64,000 nt of DNA from Actinomycetota bacterium. GTDB taxonomy: Bacteria; Actinomycetota; Coriobacteriia; Anaerosomatales; Anaerosomataceae. The stretch lies in contig RCMX01000001.1 in NCBI GenBank assembly GCA_004348925.1, positions 370,035-434,034 of the forward strand, read 5' to 3'. This document shows positions 14,788 to 23,587 of this stretch, one piece after another (the stretch's first letter is position 1; each line of letters begins with the position of its first letter). A model generated the notes under the pieces. The model ran no database searches. It was given only the letters and a program-made list of their open reading frames with translations, and was not told where the DNA came from. The translations under genes and the position numbers were made by a program.

Positions 14788-16851
14788 CTAGTGCTCCTCG
14801 GCCTTTTCCTTCTCATGCTGCTCGATGATCTTGGCCGCCATCTCGCGCGGGACGTCCTCGTAGGAATCGATGGAGATGGTGTACGAGCCGGTGCCGCTCG
14901 AGAGCGAGCGGAGCAGCGGCGAGTAGTGGATCACTTCGGCGTACGGCACCTGGGCGCGGATCTTCTGCCCGCCGTCTTCCGTCGGCTCCATACCGAGTAT
15001 CCGACCACGGCGCGACGACATATCGCCCATGACCGCGCCAGCGTACGCCTCGGGAACTTCGATCACGAGTGTGGCGATCGGCTCGAGCAGCACCATGTCC
15101 GCCTTCTCGGCAGCGGCTTTGAAGCCGATACGCGCAGCGGTGCGGAATGCCATTTCCGAGGAGTCGACGGCATGGTACGAACCATCGTAGACCGCGACTT
15201 TGACATCGTTCATCGGGTAGCCGGCCAGTACGCCATGCGCCATGGTGTCCTGGATGCCTTTGTCGACCGCGGGGATGTACTGGCGGGGGATGCGTCCGCC
15301 GACGATCTCATCAAGGAACTCGTATCCCTTGCCGGGGTTGGGCTCAACGCGCAGCCAGCAATCGCCGAACTGGCCGCTCCCGCCGGTCTGCTTCTTATGG
15401 CGACCCTGCGCCTGCGCGGTCTTGCGGATCGTCTCGCGGTACGGGATGCGCAGGTCCTGCAGCTCCGCCTCGACATGGAAGCGTTCGCGAAGCCTGCTAA
15501 GAACCACGTCGATGGCCGTGTCACCCAGCGCCGAGAGAACCGTCTGGTGCGTTTCTTCGTCGCGGCGCATCGTCAGCAGCGGATCCTCGTCCACGATCGC
15601 CTTGAGCGCCGAGCCCAGCTTGTCTTCGTCGGCTTTCGTTTTGGCGACGATCGAGACGGGGTAGAGGGGCTCGGGCGTGGGCAGCGGCTTGAAGGCGATC
15701 TCGCCCTTCGCCGAGAGGGTGTCGTTGGTGAGCGTCTCGGTCAGCTTGGGGAGGACGGCGATGTCGCCCGCGGGCACGGCATCCATATCCGAGGAGTCCT
15801 TGCCAACGAGCTTGAGCACGTGACCCACGCGTTCTTTCTTGCCGGTGCGCGAGTTGACGAGCTCGGCATTGGGCTTAAGCGTGCCCGAGACGACCTTCAC
15901 GAAGCTCAGACGGCCGACGTACGGATCCGAAAGCGTCTTGAAGACGTGTGCGGCAAGCTCGCCGTCGACGCTGAACGGGATCTGCCTGTCATCCACAGTC
16001 ATGAGCGGTCCGTGCGCCGTGGGCTGGGGGAAGAACGTGACGATCTCGTCCATGAGGTCCTCGACGCCCTGCAGCGTCGTTGCCGATCCCACGAACACCG
16101 GGATGAAGATCCCCTGGGCGATAGCTTCGTCGAGGAGTTTCTCGAGTTCCTCCTGGCTGAGACGCTCGCCTTCGAGGTACTTCTCCATGAGTTCGTCGTC
16201 GGCCTCGGCGACGAGTTCGCAGAGCTTCTCGCGAGCCGATTCTGCGGCATCGACCATGTCGGCGGGGATGTCGAGGACCTTCTCGGCGTCACCCTCATGG
16301 TGGTACGCCTTCATCCGGATGATGTCGACGACGCCCTTGAAGTCATGCTCGGAGCCGATGGGGAGTTGCACCGCGCCGACGCGGTGTCCGAACGCCTTCT
16401 CGAGCGCCTCCATGGCGCCTTCGAAGTCCGCATGCTCTTTGTCCATACGATTGATGAAGACCGCACGAGCGATGCCCATCTCGGCGGCGTATTTCCAGAG
16501 TCGGATGGTTTGGACCTGTGGTCCCGATACCGCGTCGACGACGAAGAGCGCCATCTCAGCGGCCTCCATGCCGGCGATCGCATCGCCGACGAAATCTGCG
16601 TACCCGGGGGTGTCGATGATGTTGATCTTGACGCCGTTGTGCTCGACCGGAGCCAACGCGAGGTTCACGGTCATCTTGCGTTTGATCTCTTCCGAGTCAT
16701 AGTCGAGAGTCGAGTGACCCTCATCGACGCTGCCGAGGCGCTTTGTCTGTCCCGCCATGAAGAGCATTGCCTCGGCAAGGGATGTCTTCCCCGCGCCTCC
16801 ATGGCCAACCAGGACGACGTTGCGGACCTTCGCGGTGCTGGACGCTCCCAT
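14788..16851 (-). CDS. Elongation factor G-like GTPase (EF-G-2 type paralogue)
   Basis: 687-aa translational GTPase with the full EF-G domain order. G1 reads GHGGAGKTSLAEAM, G3 is DTPGYADFVG, and G4 is NRMDKEHADF. The usual DTPGH histidine, which helps GTP hydrolysis, is Tyr here, and G1 lacks the AHIDAGKTT form, which marks the EF-G-2/EF-G-like subfamily rather than the main translocase. The role of that subfamily is poorly known. ATG 16851 follows GAGGAGG at 8 nt; an ATG two codons earlier is too close to it. No rpsL, rpsG or tuf genes are beside it, unlike true fusA. Confidence 0.9.
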   Translation of the reverse strand: MGASSTAKVRNVVLVGHGGAGKTSLAEAMLFMAGQTKRLGSVDEGHSTLDYDSEEIKRKMTVNLALAPVEHNGVKINIIDTPGYADFVGDAIAGMEAAEMALFVVDAVSGPQVQTIRLWKYAAEMGIARAVFINRMDKEHADFEGAMEALEKAFGHRVGAVQLPIGSEHDFKGVVDIIRMKAYHHEGDAEKVLDIPADMVDAAESAREKLCELVAEADDELMEKYLEGERLSQEELEKLLDEAIAQGIFIPVFVGSATTLQGVEDLMDEIVTFFPQPTAHGPLMTVDDRQIPFSVDGELAAHVFKTLSDPYVGRLSFVKVVSGTLKPNAELVNSRTGKKERVGHVLKLVGKDSSDMDAVPAGDIAVLPKLTETLTNDTLSAKGEIAFKPLPTPEPLYPVSIVAKTKADEDKLGSALKAIVDEDPLLTMRRDEETHQTVLSALGDTAIDVVLSRLRERFHVEAELQDLRIPYRETIRKTAQAQGRHKKQTGGSGQFGDCWLRVEPNPGKGYEFLDEIVGGRIPRQYIPAVDKGIQDTMAHGVLAGYPMNDVKVAVYDGSYHAVDSSEMAFRTAARIGFKAAAEKADMVLLEPIATLVIEVPEAYAGAVMGDMSSRRGRILGMEPTEDGGQKIRAQVPYAEVIHYSPLLRSLSSGTGSYTISIDSYEDVPREMAAKIIEQHEKEKAEEH

Positions 16852-17047
16852 GAGCATCGCCTCCTCAGGACGGATGATCGCAGAAGACCGTTTCACCCGG
16901 CTCCAGGTCTCCGGAGACCGGGCGGAGAGCCACAGAACGCCTTTCGTCGCACTAGACCCGACATCCACAGACGATAACACACACAGACGCATGAGCGAGG
17001 TGCCATACGGCCGAGTCTCCGACGTCCTGCGCGTTGTCGGAGCCTAC

Positions 17048-17056
17048 TGCTAGAAT
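17048..17056 (+). promoter_or_regulatory. Extended -10 element before the cyclophilin gene
   Basis: TGC-TAGAAT, an extended -10 box, lies about 52 bases upstream of the cyclophilin start. No good -35 box is seen, as is common for extended -10 promoters. Confidence 0.45.
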
Positions 17057-17107
17057 GGAGCGGTTTGAGTCTCACAACGCACTCATGGTCGAAGGGAATC
17101 GCACAGT

Positions 17108-17776
17108 ATGAAAGGTCGTCGCGCACGAATCACCGCAGCCGCGTTCGCGGTCGTGCTCACGCTGCTCGTCGTTGTGATACAAGGTTGTTCGGTCGGGGCT
17201 ACCAGAGTCGACCAAAGCACGAGCGCAACAAGAGAGGAATCCACGCAGGCAAAGCCGAAGGCGGCCAAGCCAGCGCCGACAGCCGAGGAGGGCGACATGC
17301 ACGTCTCCGATGTGAAGGTCACCGGTAGTGAGGTAGCCGTCATCACGACGAACCGTGGTGTGATCAAGTTCAAGTTCTACGCGAAGGAAGCCCCTAATCA
17401 CGTCGCGAGCTACATCGAACTCGCCCGCGCCGGCTTCTACGACGGCACGAAGTTCCACCGCGTCGAGCCTGGCTTCGTCGTGCAGGGCGGCGACCCCTAC
17501 TCCAAGACAGGGGCTGGTCCGGTCGGTACCGGCGGTCCCGGTTACAGCCTCAAGGCGGAGTTCAACTCGCTTCCGCATCTCGAAGGAACGGTTGCGATGG
17601 CGCGATCGCAGAACCCGGATTCCGCAGGCTCGCAGTTCTACATCTGCCTTGCGCCCGCGCCGTTCCTTGATGGGCAGTACACAGTCTTCGGTCAGGTCAT
17701 CGAAGGCATGGATGTCGTAAAAGCGACGCAGGTCGGCGACGTCATGGAGTCCGTGCGCATCGAGGATGGCAAGTAG
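17108..17776 (+). CDS. Peptidyl-prolyl cis-trans isomerase, cyclophilin type, exported
   Basis: 222-aa cyclophilin that speeds proline isomerisation during protein folding outside the membrane. Residues 1-27 form a signal sequence ending VVVIQGC, a weak lipobox, so it may be lipid-anchored at that Cys. A Lys/Ala/Pro-rich linker (30-60) precedes the cyclophilin domain: FYDGTKFHRVEPGFVVQGGD, then GTVAMARSQNPDSAGSQFYI and FGQVIEGMDVV. The active-site Arg (HRV) and QFYI core are intact. The TPR gene follows 15 bases later. Confidence 0.92.
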   Translation: MKGRRARITAAAFAVVLTLLVVVIQGCSVGATRVDQSTSATREESTQAKPKAAKPAPTAEEGDMHVSDVKVTGSEVAVITTNRGVIKFKFYAKEAPNHVASYIELARAGFYDGTKFHRVEPGFVVQGGDPYSKTGAGPVGTGGPGYSLKAEFNSLPHLEGTVAMARSQNPDSAGSQFYICLAPAPFLDGQYTVFGQVIEGMDVVKATQVGDVMESVRIEDGK

Positions 17777-17791
17777 CGCCGGGAGGCGACA

Positions 17792-19048
17792 GTGGACAAA
17801 AGGGATCTGGAGCAGGCGAACGCCGCGTACGCCGCGGGTGATTGGCGTACCGCGGCTCGCGAGTACCTGGCGGCGGCGGCCGACGGAGGACCGGGCAGCG
17901 GCGAGGCGTTTCACCTCGCCGGCAACGCGTTGATGCGACTCAAGCGGTTCGATGATGCCGCATCGGTGTACGAACGCGCGCTCGCCGACACGGAGTACGA
18001 CAAAACCGGCCCCGTCAATGCGAACCTGGGTGCCGCGCTCTGTAGCGCAGGGATGCATCAGCGTGCGCTTGCGGCATATCAGCGTGCCTTGGATGATCCG
18101 ATGTACAAGTCCCGCTACAAGGCGCTCCAGGGTCTGGCCGGTGCGCAATACGAGGTCGGCCTGATCGAAGACGCCGGTGATTCATATCGCAGAGCGGCAC
18201 TTGATGATGCGAACCCGGATCCGGGAAAGGCGCTCAACAACCTGGGCCTGTGCTTTATGGCTTTGGGACGACCCGCGGATGCTGTTGAGGCGTACCGTGC
18301 GGCCGTTGAACTCGAAGAGTACTCGGGCCGGGGGCGCGCTGCGGCGAACATGGGCCTCGCCTTCGCAGCGCTTGGACGGCACGCGGAGGCCGTCAAGGCG
18401 TTCGAGCGCGCAACCGAGACCGGCCATGAGCTGGGCGGCGCGGCCGCTGCTGCGGCGGAGGCCTCGCGCAGGGCCGTTGAGTCGACGGAGGTCGTCGAGG
18501 GATGGAGTACCGGCGAATTGCCGCCCGTCTTCGACGAGCCGCGAGGGGGAGAGGAATCCGCCTTCTTCACCAGGACCGACGAAGAGATGCGGGTAGTTGA
18601 CCGTGAGGCCCGCAAATCGGCTCGCGAAGAGCGCAAGGCGGGCAAGAAGGGCTGGATAGGCGTCGCAGCCTGGGTCGCCGGTGTCGTCATCGTTGCGGGA
18701 GCCATCGCTTTCGCATGGTTAAGCGGGCTTGGATACCCGACCCAGACCATGACGGTCAGTGGCTTGCTCGACGCTCATCGGGGCGGCAAGGCGGTCGAAT
18801 CGTTCTGGGTCGCCGTCCCCTCGACCGACGTCGAGAAGGAGATGAGCAACCTCCCGCCCGCGCCCGGGTTCAAGTCGTATACGCTCCAGGGCATCGAGCG
18901 GAGCGCCAAGACCTCGACGGTGGATGTGACCGTGGTTCTCGACAAGGGCGCACCACTCACTTATCGGGTGTCACTCGTGCGCGAGGGCGTTGGCTGGAAG
19001 GTCAATGGCGTCACCAACGACTGGCGATCGACCGGCGACGGATCGTAG
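17792..19048 (+). CDS. TPR-repeat membrane protein
   Basis: 418 aa. Residues 5-225 hold five or six tetratricopeptide repeats (for example AAREYLAAAADGGPGSGEAFH, ALNNLGLCFMALGRPADAVE) for protein contacts. A charged linker leads to one membrane helix at about 287-312 (GVAAWVAGVVIVAGAIAFAWL) and an extracytoplasmic C-terminal domain of about 100 aa. This topology puts the TPR part in the cytoplasm. GTG 17792 follows GGGAGGCGACA. Function is unknown; the neighbouring exported cyclophilin suggests a link to the cell envelope. Confidence 0.75.
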   Translation: MDKRDLEQANAAYAAGDWRTAAREYLAAAADGGPGSGEAFHLAGNALMRLKRFDDAASVYERALADTEYDKTGPVNANLGAALCSAGMHQRALAAYQRALDDPMYKSRYKALQGLAGAQYEVGLIEDAGDSYRRAALDDANPDPGKALNNLGLCFMALGRPADAVEAYRAAVELEEYSGRGRAAANMGLAFAALGRHAEAVKAFERATETGHELGGAAAAAAEASRRAVESTEVVEGWSTGELPPVFDEPRGGEESAFFTRTDEEMRVVDREARKSAREERKAGKKGWIGVAAWVAGVVIVAGAIAFAWLSGLGYPTQTMTVSGLLDAHRGGKAVESFWVAVPSTDVEKEMSNLPPAPGFKSYTLQGIERSAKTSTVDVTVVLDKGAPLTYRVSLVREGVGWKVNGVTNDWRSTGDGS

Positions 19049-19068
19049 AAATCCACGCAGGGAATCCG

Positions 19069-19098
19069 TTGCGGCTGCCGAATCATTGTTGCTAATGT
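19069..19098 (+). promoter_or_regulatory. Promoter of ndk
   Basis: TTGCGG and TAATGT with an 18-base spacer and a TGC extension before the -10 box, 34 bases upstream of ndk. Confidence 0.5.
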
Positions 19099-19131
19099 TA
19101 CAAAGTCCGCTACCACAACGGAGGAGTACGC

Positions 19132-19533
19132 GTGATTCAGAAGACCTATGTGATGATCAAGCCCGATGCTGTAGCTCGGGGACTCGTCGGTCGCATCATC
19201 GGCCGCGTGGAGGCCGTCGGCCTGACGATCGATCGGATGGAACTCGGCAACGTGACGCCCGAGCAGGCTGCGGCGAACTACGCCGAGCATCAGGGGAAGC
19301 CATTCTACGATGGGCTGGTGGCATACATCACCTCGGGCCCTGTGGTGAAGCTGCAGATCTCCGGTGAAGAGGCTGTCCCGGTGATGCGGAAGCTCATGGG
19401 CGCAACCAATCCCAAGGACGCCGCTCCCGGCACGATCCGCGGGGATTTCGGTCTGTCACTCGACGCCAACATCATCCATGGCTCCGATTCTCCTGAGAGC
19501 GCGGAGCGCGAACTGTCGATCTTCTTCGGATAG
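19132..19533 (+). CDS. ndk: Nucleoside diphosphate kinase
   Basis: 133-aa enzyme that moves the gamma-phosphate of ATP to other nucleoside diphosphates through a phosphohistidine. The active site is ANIIHGSDSPESAERE; the start TYVMIKPDAVARGLVGRII is typical. Length matches the short bacterial form. GTG start follows GGAGGAGT. The hydrogenase genes begin 47 bases later, so readthrough is possible. Confidence 0.97.
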   Translation: MIQKTYVMIKPDAVARGLVGRIIGRVEAVGLTIDRMELGNVTPEQAAANYAEHQGKPFYDGLVAYITSGPVVKLQISGEEAVPVMRKLMGATNPKDAAPGTIRGDFGLSLDANIIHGSDSPESAERELSIFFG

Positions 19534-19580
19534 CTACCGGCCCACCGCGTGCCGGCACGGCGGATCACTGGGGGTGTCCG

Positions 19581-20603
19581 ATGTTCTTTCGTGTCATCGA
19601 TAAAGAGCGCCTACCCGACCTTGTCACAGGTCTGAGCACAGAGTACGAAGTGATAGCGCCCGTCGAGAAGGACGGACGCTTCGTGTATGCGCCGGTCGTG
19701 GATCCGGGCGATGTCCGGCTCGACTACGACACGACGTTGTTGCCGCCGAAGAAGTGGTTCTTCCCGGCCGAGGAGACGCTCATGCGTTTCCGCGTGGCCG
19801 ACAACGAAGTCCTCGACGATGAGGTCTTCGCCGCGCCTCGGGTGCTCTTCGGCCTGCACCCGTGTGACATCAATGCCCTGCTCCTGATGGACAACGTCTT
19901 CACCGGGCGCTACGCCGACCCGTACTACATGCGCCGTCGCGAGCAGACGCTGCTCATCGGCGTCTCGTGCTCACCATCGGATACCTGCTTCTGCAACGTT
20001 TGGGACACCAACGAGGTCCACTGGGGATTCGATGTCTTCCTGACCGACATGGGCGACCGCTACTTTGCATCGTGCAGAACGGTCAAAGGCGCGGAGATCC
20101 TTGATCGTTTCGTGGAGAATCGCACGGTCACGGACGAAGACACGCGCGAGTTTCAGCGTGTCGTGCACGATTTCAAAGACGCGTTCGACCGTAGCGTCGA
20201 CACGACACAGCTGCCGGTGCTGCTCGATGCGAAGTTCGACAGCCCGATCTGGGATGAGTTCGGGGAGAAGTGCCTGTCGTGCGGTGCCTGCTCGATGGTC
20301 TGTCCGACGTGCTACTGCTTCGATGTCCACGATCGTCTGGAGCCGGACCAGAAGTCGGGGGTCCGCGTCCGCACGTGGGATTCATGCCAGTTCAAGGAGT
20401 TCGCCGCCGTCGCGCACGGCCAGAACTTCCGGGACACGCGCGCAAGCCGCGTGAAGTACCGCTACTACCACAAACAGTGGGGGTATCTCAGCAAGTTCGA
20501 GCGGGTGCTGTGCGTCGGGTGTGGGCGCTGCGCACGTGCCTGTCCTGCCGGCATCAACCCGGTGAATGTCATCGAGGCGCTGCAGACGGGGGAGGTCCGA
20601 TGA
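19581..20603 (+). CDS. hydB: Group 3b [NiFe] hydrogenase (sulfhydrogenase-type) beta subunit, 4Fe-4S protein
   Basis: 340-aa FeS protein, the electron-transfer subunit of cytoplasmic NAD(P)-linked hydrogenases (HydB/ShyB). Two C-terminal cluster motifs are visible: CLSCGACSMVCPTCYCFD (about 231) and CVGCGRCARACPAGINP (about 313). The N-terminal part with FGLHPCDINALLL and GVSCSPSDTCFCNVW is the conserved fold of this family and of anaerobic sulfite reductase AsrA. The neighbours in order are the flavin, small and large subunits, which settles the identity. ATG follows GGGGGTGTCCG. Confidence 0.93.
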   Translation: MFFRVIDKERLPDLVTGLSTEYEVIAPVEKDGRFVYAPVVDPGDVRLDYDTTLLPPKKWFFPAEETLMRFRVADNEVLDDEVFAAPRVLFGLHPCDINALLLMDNVFTGRYADPYYMRRREQTLLIGVSCSPSDTCFCNVWDTNEVHWGFDVFLTDMGDRYFASCRTVKGAEILDRFVENRTVTDEDTREFQRVVHDFKDAFDRSVDTTQLPVLLDAKFDSPIWDEFGEKCLSCGACSMVCPTCYCFDVHDRLEPDQKSGVRVRTWDSCQFKEFAAVAHGQNFRDTRASRVKYRYYHKQWGYLSKFERVLCVGCGRCARACPAGINPVNVIEALQTGEVR

Positions 20604-21463
20604 AGAACGCCCAGACGGTGATGACGCGCGATATCGACGCGAATCCGTATCACCCGTGGCCGGCCCGGATCACCTCGATCATGGACCTCACCGATAAGGA
20701 GAAGCTGTTCGAGTTCCGCCTGATCGATGAGGACGTGCGCGAGGCGTTCGAGTTCCAATCCGGGCAGTTCGTCGAACTCTCGATCTTCGGTGTGGGAGAG
20801 GCCCCGATCTCGATCTCCTCGGCGCCGAGCAAGCAAGGCTTCATCGAGCTGTGCGTGCGGGATTCCGGTGACGTGACCGGCGCCCTCCATGCCAAGCAGT
20901 GCGGAGACGTCGTCGGACTGCGCGGTCCCTACGGTCGCGGTTTTCCGTTCGAGGAGATGAAGGGGCACGACATCCTTCTCGTTGCCGGTGGCCTCGGAAT
21001 CGCACCGCTGAAGTCGCTGATCAACCACATTCACGACGAACGCCATGAGTTCGGCAAGGTCACCATCTTGTACGGTTCCCGCAATCCTGCCGAGGTGCTG
21101 TTCCGCTACCAGTTCGACATGTGGAAGCATCGCGACGATTTCGATCTGATTCTTACGGTCGATCAGCCGGATGACAGCTGGGACGGCGAGACCGGCCTGG
21201 TGACGAAGCTGTTCGACAAGATCGACGTCGATCCTGACAACACATACGGCGCGATCTGCGGTCCCCCCGTGATGTACAAGTACGTCATCGAGGAGATGCG
21301 CAAGAAGAACATGGATGTCGACCGGATCTACGTCTCGTTCGAGCGACGCATGAAGTGCGGCATCGGCAAGTGCGGTCACTGCGGCGTGGGTCATCAGTAC
21401 ACGTGCGTTGACGGCCCTGTGTTCAACTACTGGGAAGCCATGAACCTGCAGGGGGCGATCTAG
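20600..21463 (+). CDS. hydG: Group 3b hydrogenase gamma subunit, FAD/NAD(P)-binding
   Basis: 287-aa flavoprotein passing electrons between FeS clusters and NAD(P)H. The FAD domain has SGQFVELSIFGVGEAPISIS; the nucleotide domain has LLVAGGLGIAPLKSLI and GAICGPPVMYKYV. A C-terminal [2Fe-2S] motif is CGIGKCGHCGVGHQYTC. It resembles dihydroorotate dehydrogenase electron-transfer subunits, but the operon identifies it as HydG. ATG 20600 overlaps the hydB stop (ATGA). The symbol here means the sulfhydrogenase gamma subunit, not the [FeFe] maturase. Confidence 0.93.
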   Translation: MKNAQTVMTRDIDANPYHPWPARITSIMDLTDKEKLFEFRLIDEDVREAFEFQSGQFVELSIFGVGEAPISISSAPSKQGFIELCVRDSGDVTGALHAKQCGDVVGLRGPYGRGFPFEEMKGHDILLVAGGLGIAPLKSLINHIHDERHEFGKVTILYGSRNPAEVLFRYQFDMWKHRDDFDLILTVDQPDDSWDGETGLVTKLFDKIDVDPDNTYGAICGPPVMYKYVIEEMRKKNMDVDRIYVSFERRMKCGIGKCGHCGVGHQYTCVDGPVFNYWEAMNLQGAI

Positions 21464-22207
21464 ATGGCGCCGCGCGTAGCGATCATCGGCCTGGCAAGCG
21501 ACTTCGGTTGCCAGGTGCAGGTGACGAACATGGAAGACCATCTGCTCGACGTGCTCGGCCTCATGGATCTCTCGTACTGGCAGCTCGCGTCGAGCGGGCA
21601 TCTGCCCGATGAGTACGACGTCGCCGTCATCGAGGGCGCTGTCACGACTGCCGATCATGCGGAAGCGCTCCTCAAGGCGCGCGAGACGGCGGCGGTCGTC
21701 ATCGCGATCGGCTCCTGCGCGATCACGGGAGGCATCCCGGCGCTCGCCGGTACGGCGGACTACGATGCGCGCTACGGCGTCGTGTACGGCGACGGCGTGG
21801 CCGTGGCCCGGGGCCGTCAGCTGCCCGCTCCGGTCTCGTCGGTCATCGAGGTCGACTACCACGTCCCGGGATGCCCGATCGACCCCGCTGAGTTCGTTAC
21901 CGTGCTGTCACGCGCGATCATGGGCCTCAAGGACGACATGCCCCGGGACCCGATGTGCGCGATATGCAAGACGCAGGAGAACGTGTGCTTTCTCGATCGC
22001 GGACGGGCGTGTCTCGGACTGGTGACCCGTACCGGCTGCACGGCGAAGTGCGTCACACTCGGCCGTCCGTGCACCGGCTGTCGCGGGATCTCGCCCGAGG
22101 CGAACATCCCGGCCGCACGGCTCGTGTACGCCGAGAAGGGTCTGGACCCGTTGGAGCTCGATCGCCTGTTCGACCTGTACAACGCCGCACGGGAGGTCGT
22201 GGTATGA
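21464..22207 (+). CDS. hydD: Group 3b hydrogenase delta (small) subunit
   Basis: 247-aa small subunit carrying FeS clusters next to the Ni-Fe site. Proximal ligands appear in LASDFGCQVQ, AIGSCAITGG and HVPGCPIDPAEF; a cysteine-rich C-terminal part (CAICKTQENVCF, RACLG, TGCTAKCVTLGRPCTGCRG) binds further clusters. There is no Tat signal, in contrast with the group 1 small subunit at the window start, so it is cytoplasmic. ATG follows the hydG stop directly and the large subunit gene overlaps its end. Confidence 0.93.
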   Translation: MAPRVAIIGLASDFGCQVQVTNMEDHLLDVLGLMDLSYWQLASSGHLPDEYDVAVIEGAVTTADHAEALLKARETAAVVIAIGSCAITGGIPALAGTADYDARYGVVYGDGVAVARGRQLPAPVSSVIEVDYHVPGCPIDPAEFVTVLSRAIMGLKDDMPRDPMCAICKTQENVCFLDRGRACLGLVTRTGCTAKCVTLGRPCTGCRGISPEANIPAARLVYAEKGLDPLELDRLFDLYNAAREVVV

Positions 22208-23466
22208 GCACGCTCACGGTAGAACACGTGGCCCGCATCGAGGGCCACGGCACCATCACCGTCGAGATGGAGTCCGGCGTCGTGAGCGACGTGCGCATGG
22301 ACGTCATCGAGGCCGCTCGTTTCTTCGAGTCCATGGTCGTGGGACGCCGTTTCGACGAGGTATCCCTCATCACCAGCCGCATCTGCGGCATCTGCTCGCC
22401 GAATCACGCGCTCACATCGCTCAAGGCCGTCGAGGCCGCGTTCGGCATCGAGGTGTCTGAGCGAACGGAGCTGCTGCGCAAGCTCTTCGTCTACGGCTCG
22501 TATCTTCAGAACCACGCGACACACCTGTATGTCTTCGCGGCGCCTGACTTCGTCGGCCTACCGAGCGTCTTCCCGCTCGCGCAGACGCACCCCGACATCG
22601 TCGAGCGCGCGTTGCGCATCAAGAAGACCGGCAACGACCTCACCACCCTTATCGGCGGCCGACCGGTGCACCCGATCACGGCCGTCGTCGGCGGGTTCTC
22701 GGCCGAGCCGAGCGCTAGCGACCTGCGCGCGATGGCCGTGCGTCTCGAGGCGCTCGTAGCCGACACCGTCGCTACCGCCGAGCTCTTTCAGTCCTTCGAA
22801 GTTCCGTCGTTCGAGACCTCCGGTGAGATGCTGGCGCTCGTCGATGACGACGATTACGCGATCTACGACGGCGAGACAGCGGCGCTTGATGCCGGCTGGC
22901 GGCGTCCCGCGGCGGAGTACCGGCAGTTCATCGCCGAGACCGTCGTCGGGCACAGCAACGCCAAGCACAGCACGGTGGCCGGACGCACGTTCATGGTGGG
23001 ATCGCTTCCGCGCATCAACCTCTCCTCGGACAGGCTCATGCCGCGTGCTGCCAAGACGCTCGCCACGCTGGGAATCGCCGCGCCGTCACGGAACACCTTC
23101 CTCAACAACGTGTGCCAGGCGGTCGAGCTGGTTGACGCCGCCGAGCGCTGTGCGATGTATATCGATCGTCTGCTTGGAGTGGGTGGCAGCACGGCGCCGC
23201 AGCCGTTCACCATCAAGGCGGGTTCGGGCGCGGCTGCTAGCGAGGCGCCCCGGGGGACGCTCTACCATGCGTACAGCATCGACGACGACGGGATCGTCGT
23301 CGCAGGGGACGTGATCACCCCCACCGCCCAGAACCTCGGCAACCTCGAAGCCGACATGCGCGCATACGCGCCGACGATCGCTCATCTGCCCAAAGATGAG
23401 TTCATCCTGAGCATGGAGAAGCTGGTGCGTGCGTACGATCCATGCTTGTCCTGCTCGGTCCACTAG
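22204..23466 (+). CDS. hydA: Group 3b hydrogenase alpha (large) subunit
   Basis: 420-aa catalytic subunit binding the Ni-Fe centre for H2 oxidation or evolution linked to NAD(P). The N-terminal ligands are in SRICGICSPNHAL (about 60-72), the C-terminal pair in DPCLSCSVH. The stop codon follows that last histidine directly, so there is no C-terminal peptide for the usual maturation protease to remove. ARIEGHG at the start is conserved. ATG 22204 overlaps the hydD stop (ATGA). Hydrogenase maturation genes are not in the window. Confidence 0.95.
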   Translation: MSTLTVEHVARIEGHGTITVEMESGVVSDVRMDVIEAARFFESMVVGRRFDEVSLITSRICGICSPNHALTSLKAVEAAFGIEVSERTELLRKLFVYGSYLQNHATHLYVFAAPDFVGLPSVFPLAQTHPDIVERALRIKKTGNDLTTLIGGRPVHPITAVVGGFSAEPSASDLRAMAVRLEALVADTVATAELFQSFEVPSFETSGEMLALVDDDDYAIYDGETAALDAGWRRPAAEYRQFIAETVVGHSNAKHSTVAGRTFMVGSLPRINLSSDRLMPRAAKTLATLGIAAPSRNTFLNNVCQAVELVDAAERCAMYIDRLLGVGGSTAPQPFTIKAGSGAAASEAPRGTLYHAYSIDDDGIVVAGDVITPTAQNLGNLEADMRAYAPTIAHLPKDEFILSMEKLVRAYDPCLSCSVH

Positions 23467-23476
23467 CCGTTCACCG

Positions 23477-23508
23477 GAGCAGGCGTACCGTTCGCGGTGC
23501 GCCTGCTC
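23477..23508 (+). terminator. UUCG-capped hairpin between hydA and rnfC
   Basis: A 14-base stem (one G-T pair) closed by TTCG in the C(UUCG)G context, one of the most stable RNA hairpins known. It begins 10 bases after the hydA stop. There is no T-run, so it may end transcription weakly, protect the hyd mRNA end, or act as an operator, since it overlaps the likely -35 zone of rnf. Confidence 0.6.
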
Positions 23509-23510
23509 GG

Positions 23511-23518
23511 TGTATAAA
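23511..23518 (+). promoter_or_regulatory. Likely -10 box of the rnf operon
   Basis: TATAAA, the best -10-like hexamer in this spacer, 70 bases upstream of rnfC. The matching -35 position would fall inside the preceding hairpin. Confidence 0.35.
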
Positions 23519-23587
23519 GGGTGCTGGGGTTGCGCAGCGAATCGGGTTCCTTCATACGGAGGACGAGCGACGACGGAGGGTGAGCGC

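Noticed and set aside
14791..16977. Long plus-strand open frame (728 codons) opposite the EF-G-like gene
   Set aside because: It is a mirror frame produced by high GC and codon bias; its translation has no domain, while the minus strand encodes a full EF-G-like protein.
17072..18148. Minus-strand frame of 358 codons opposite the cyclophilin and TPR genes
   Set aside because: Shadow of two well-supported plus-strand genes.
21464..22207. hydG as the [FeFe]-hydrogenase maturase because of its name
   Set aside because: The gene at 20600-21463 is the flavin subunit of a [NiFe] sulfhydrogenase; no radical SAM motif is present.
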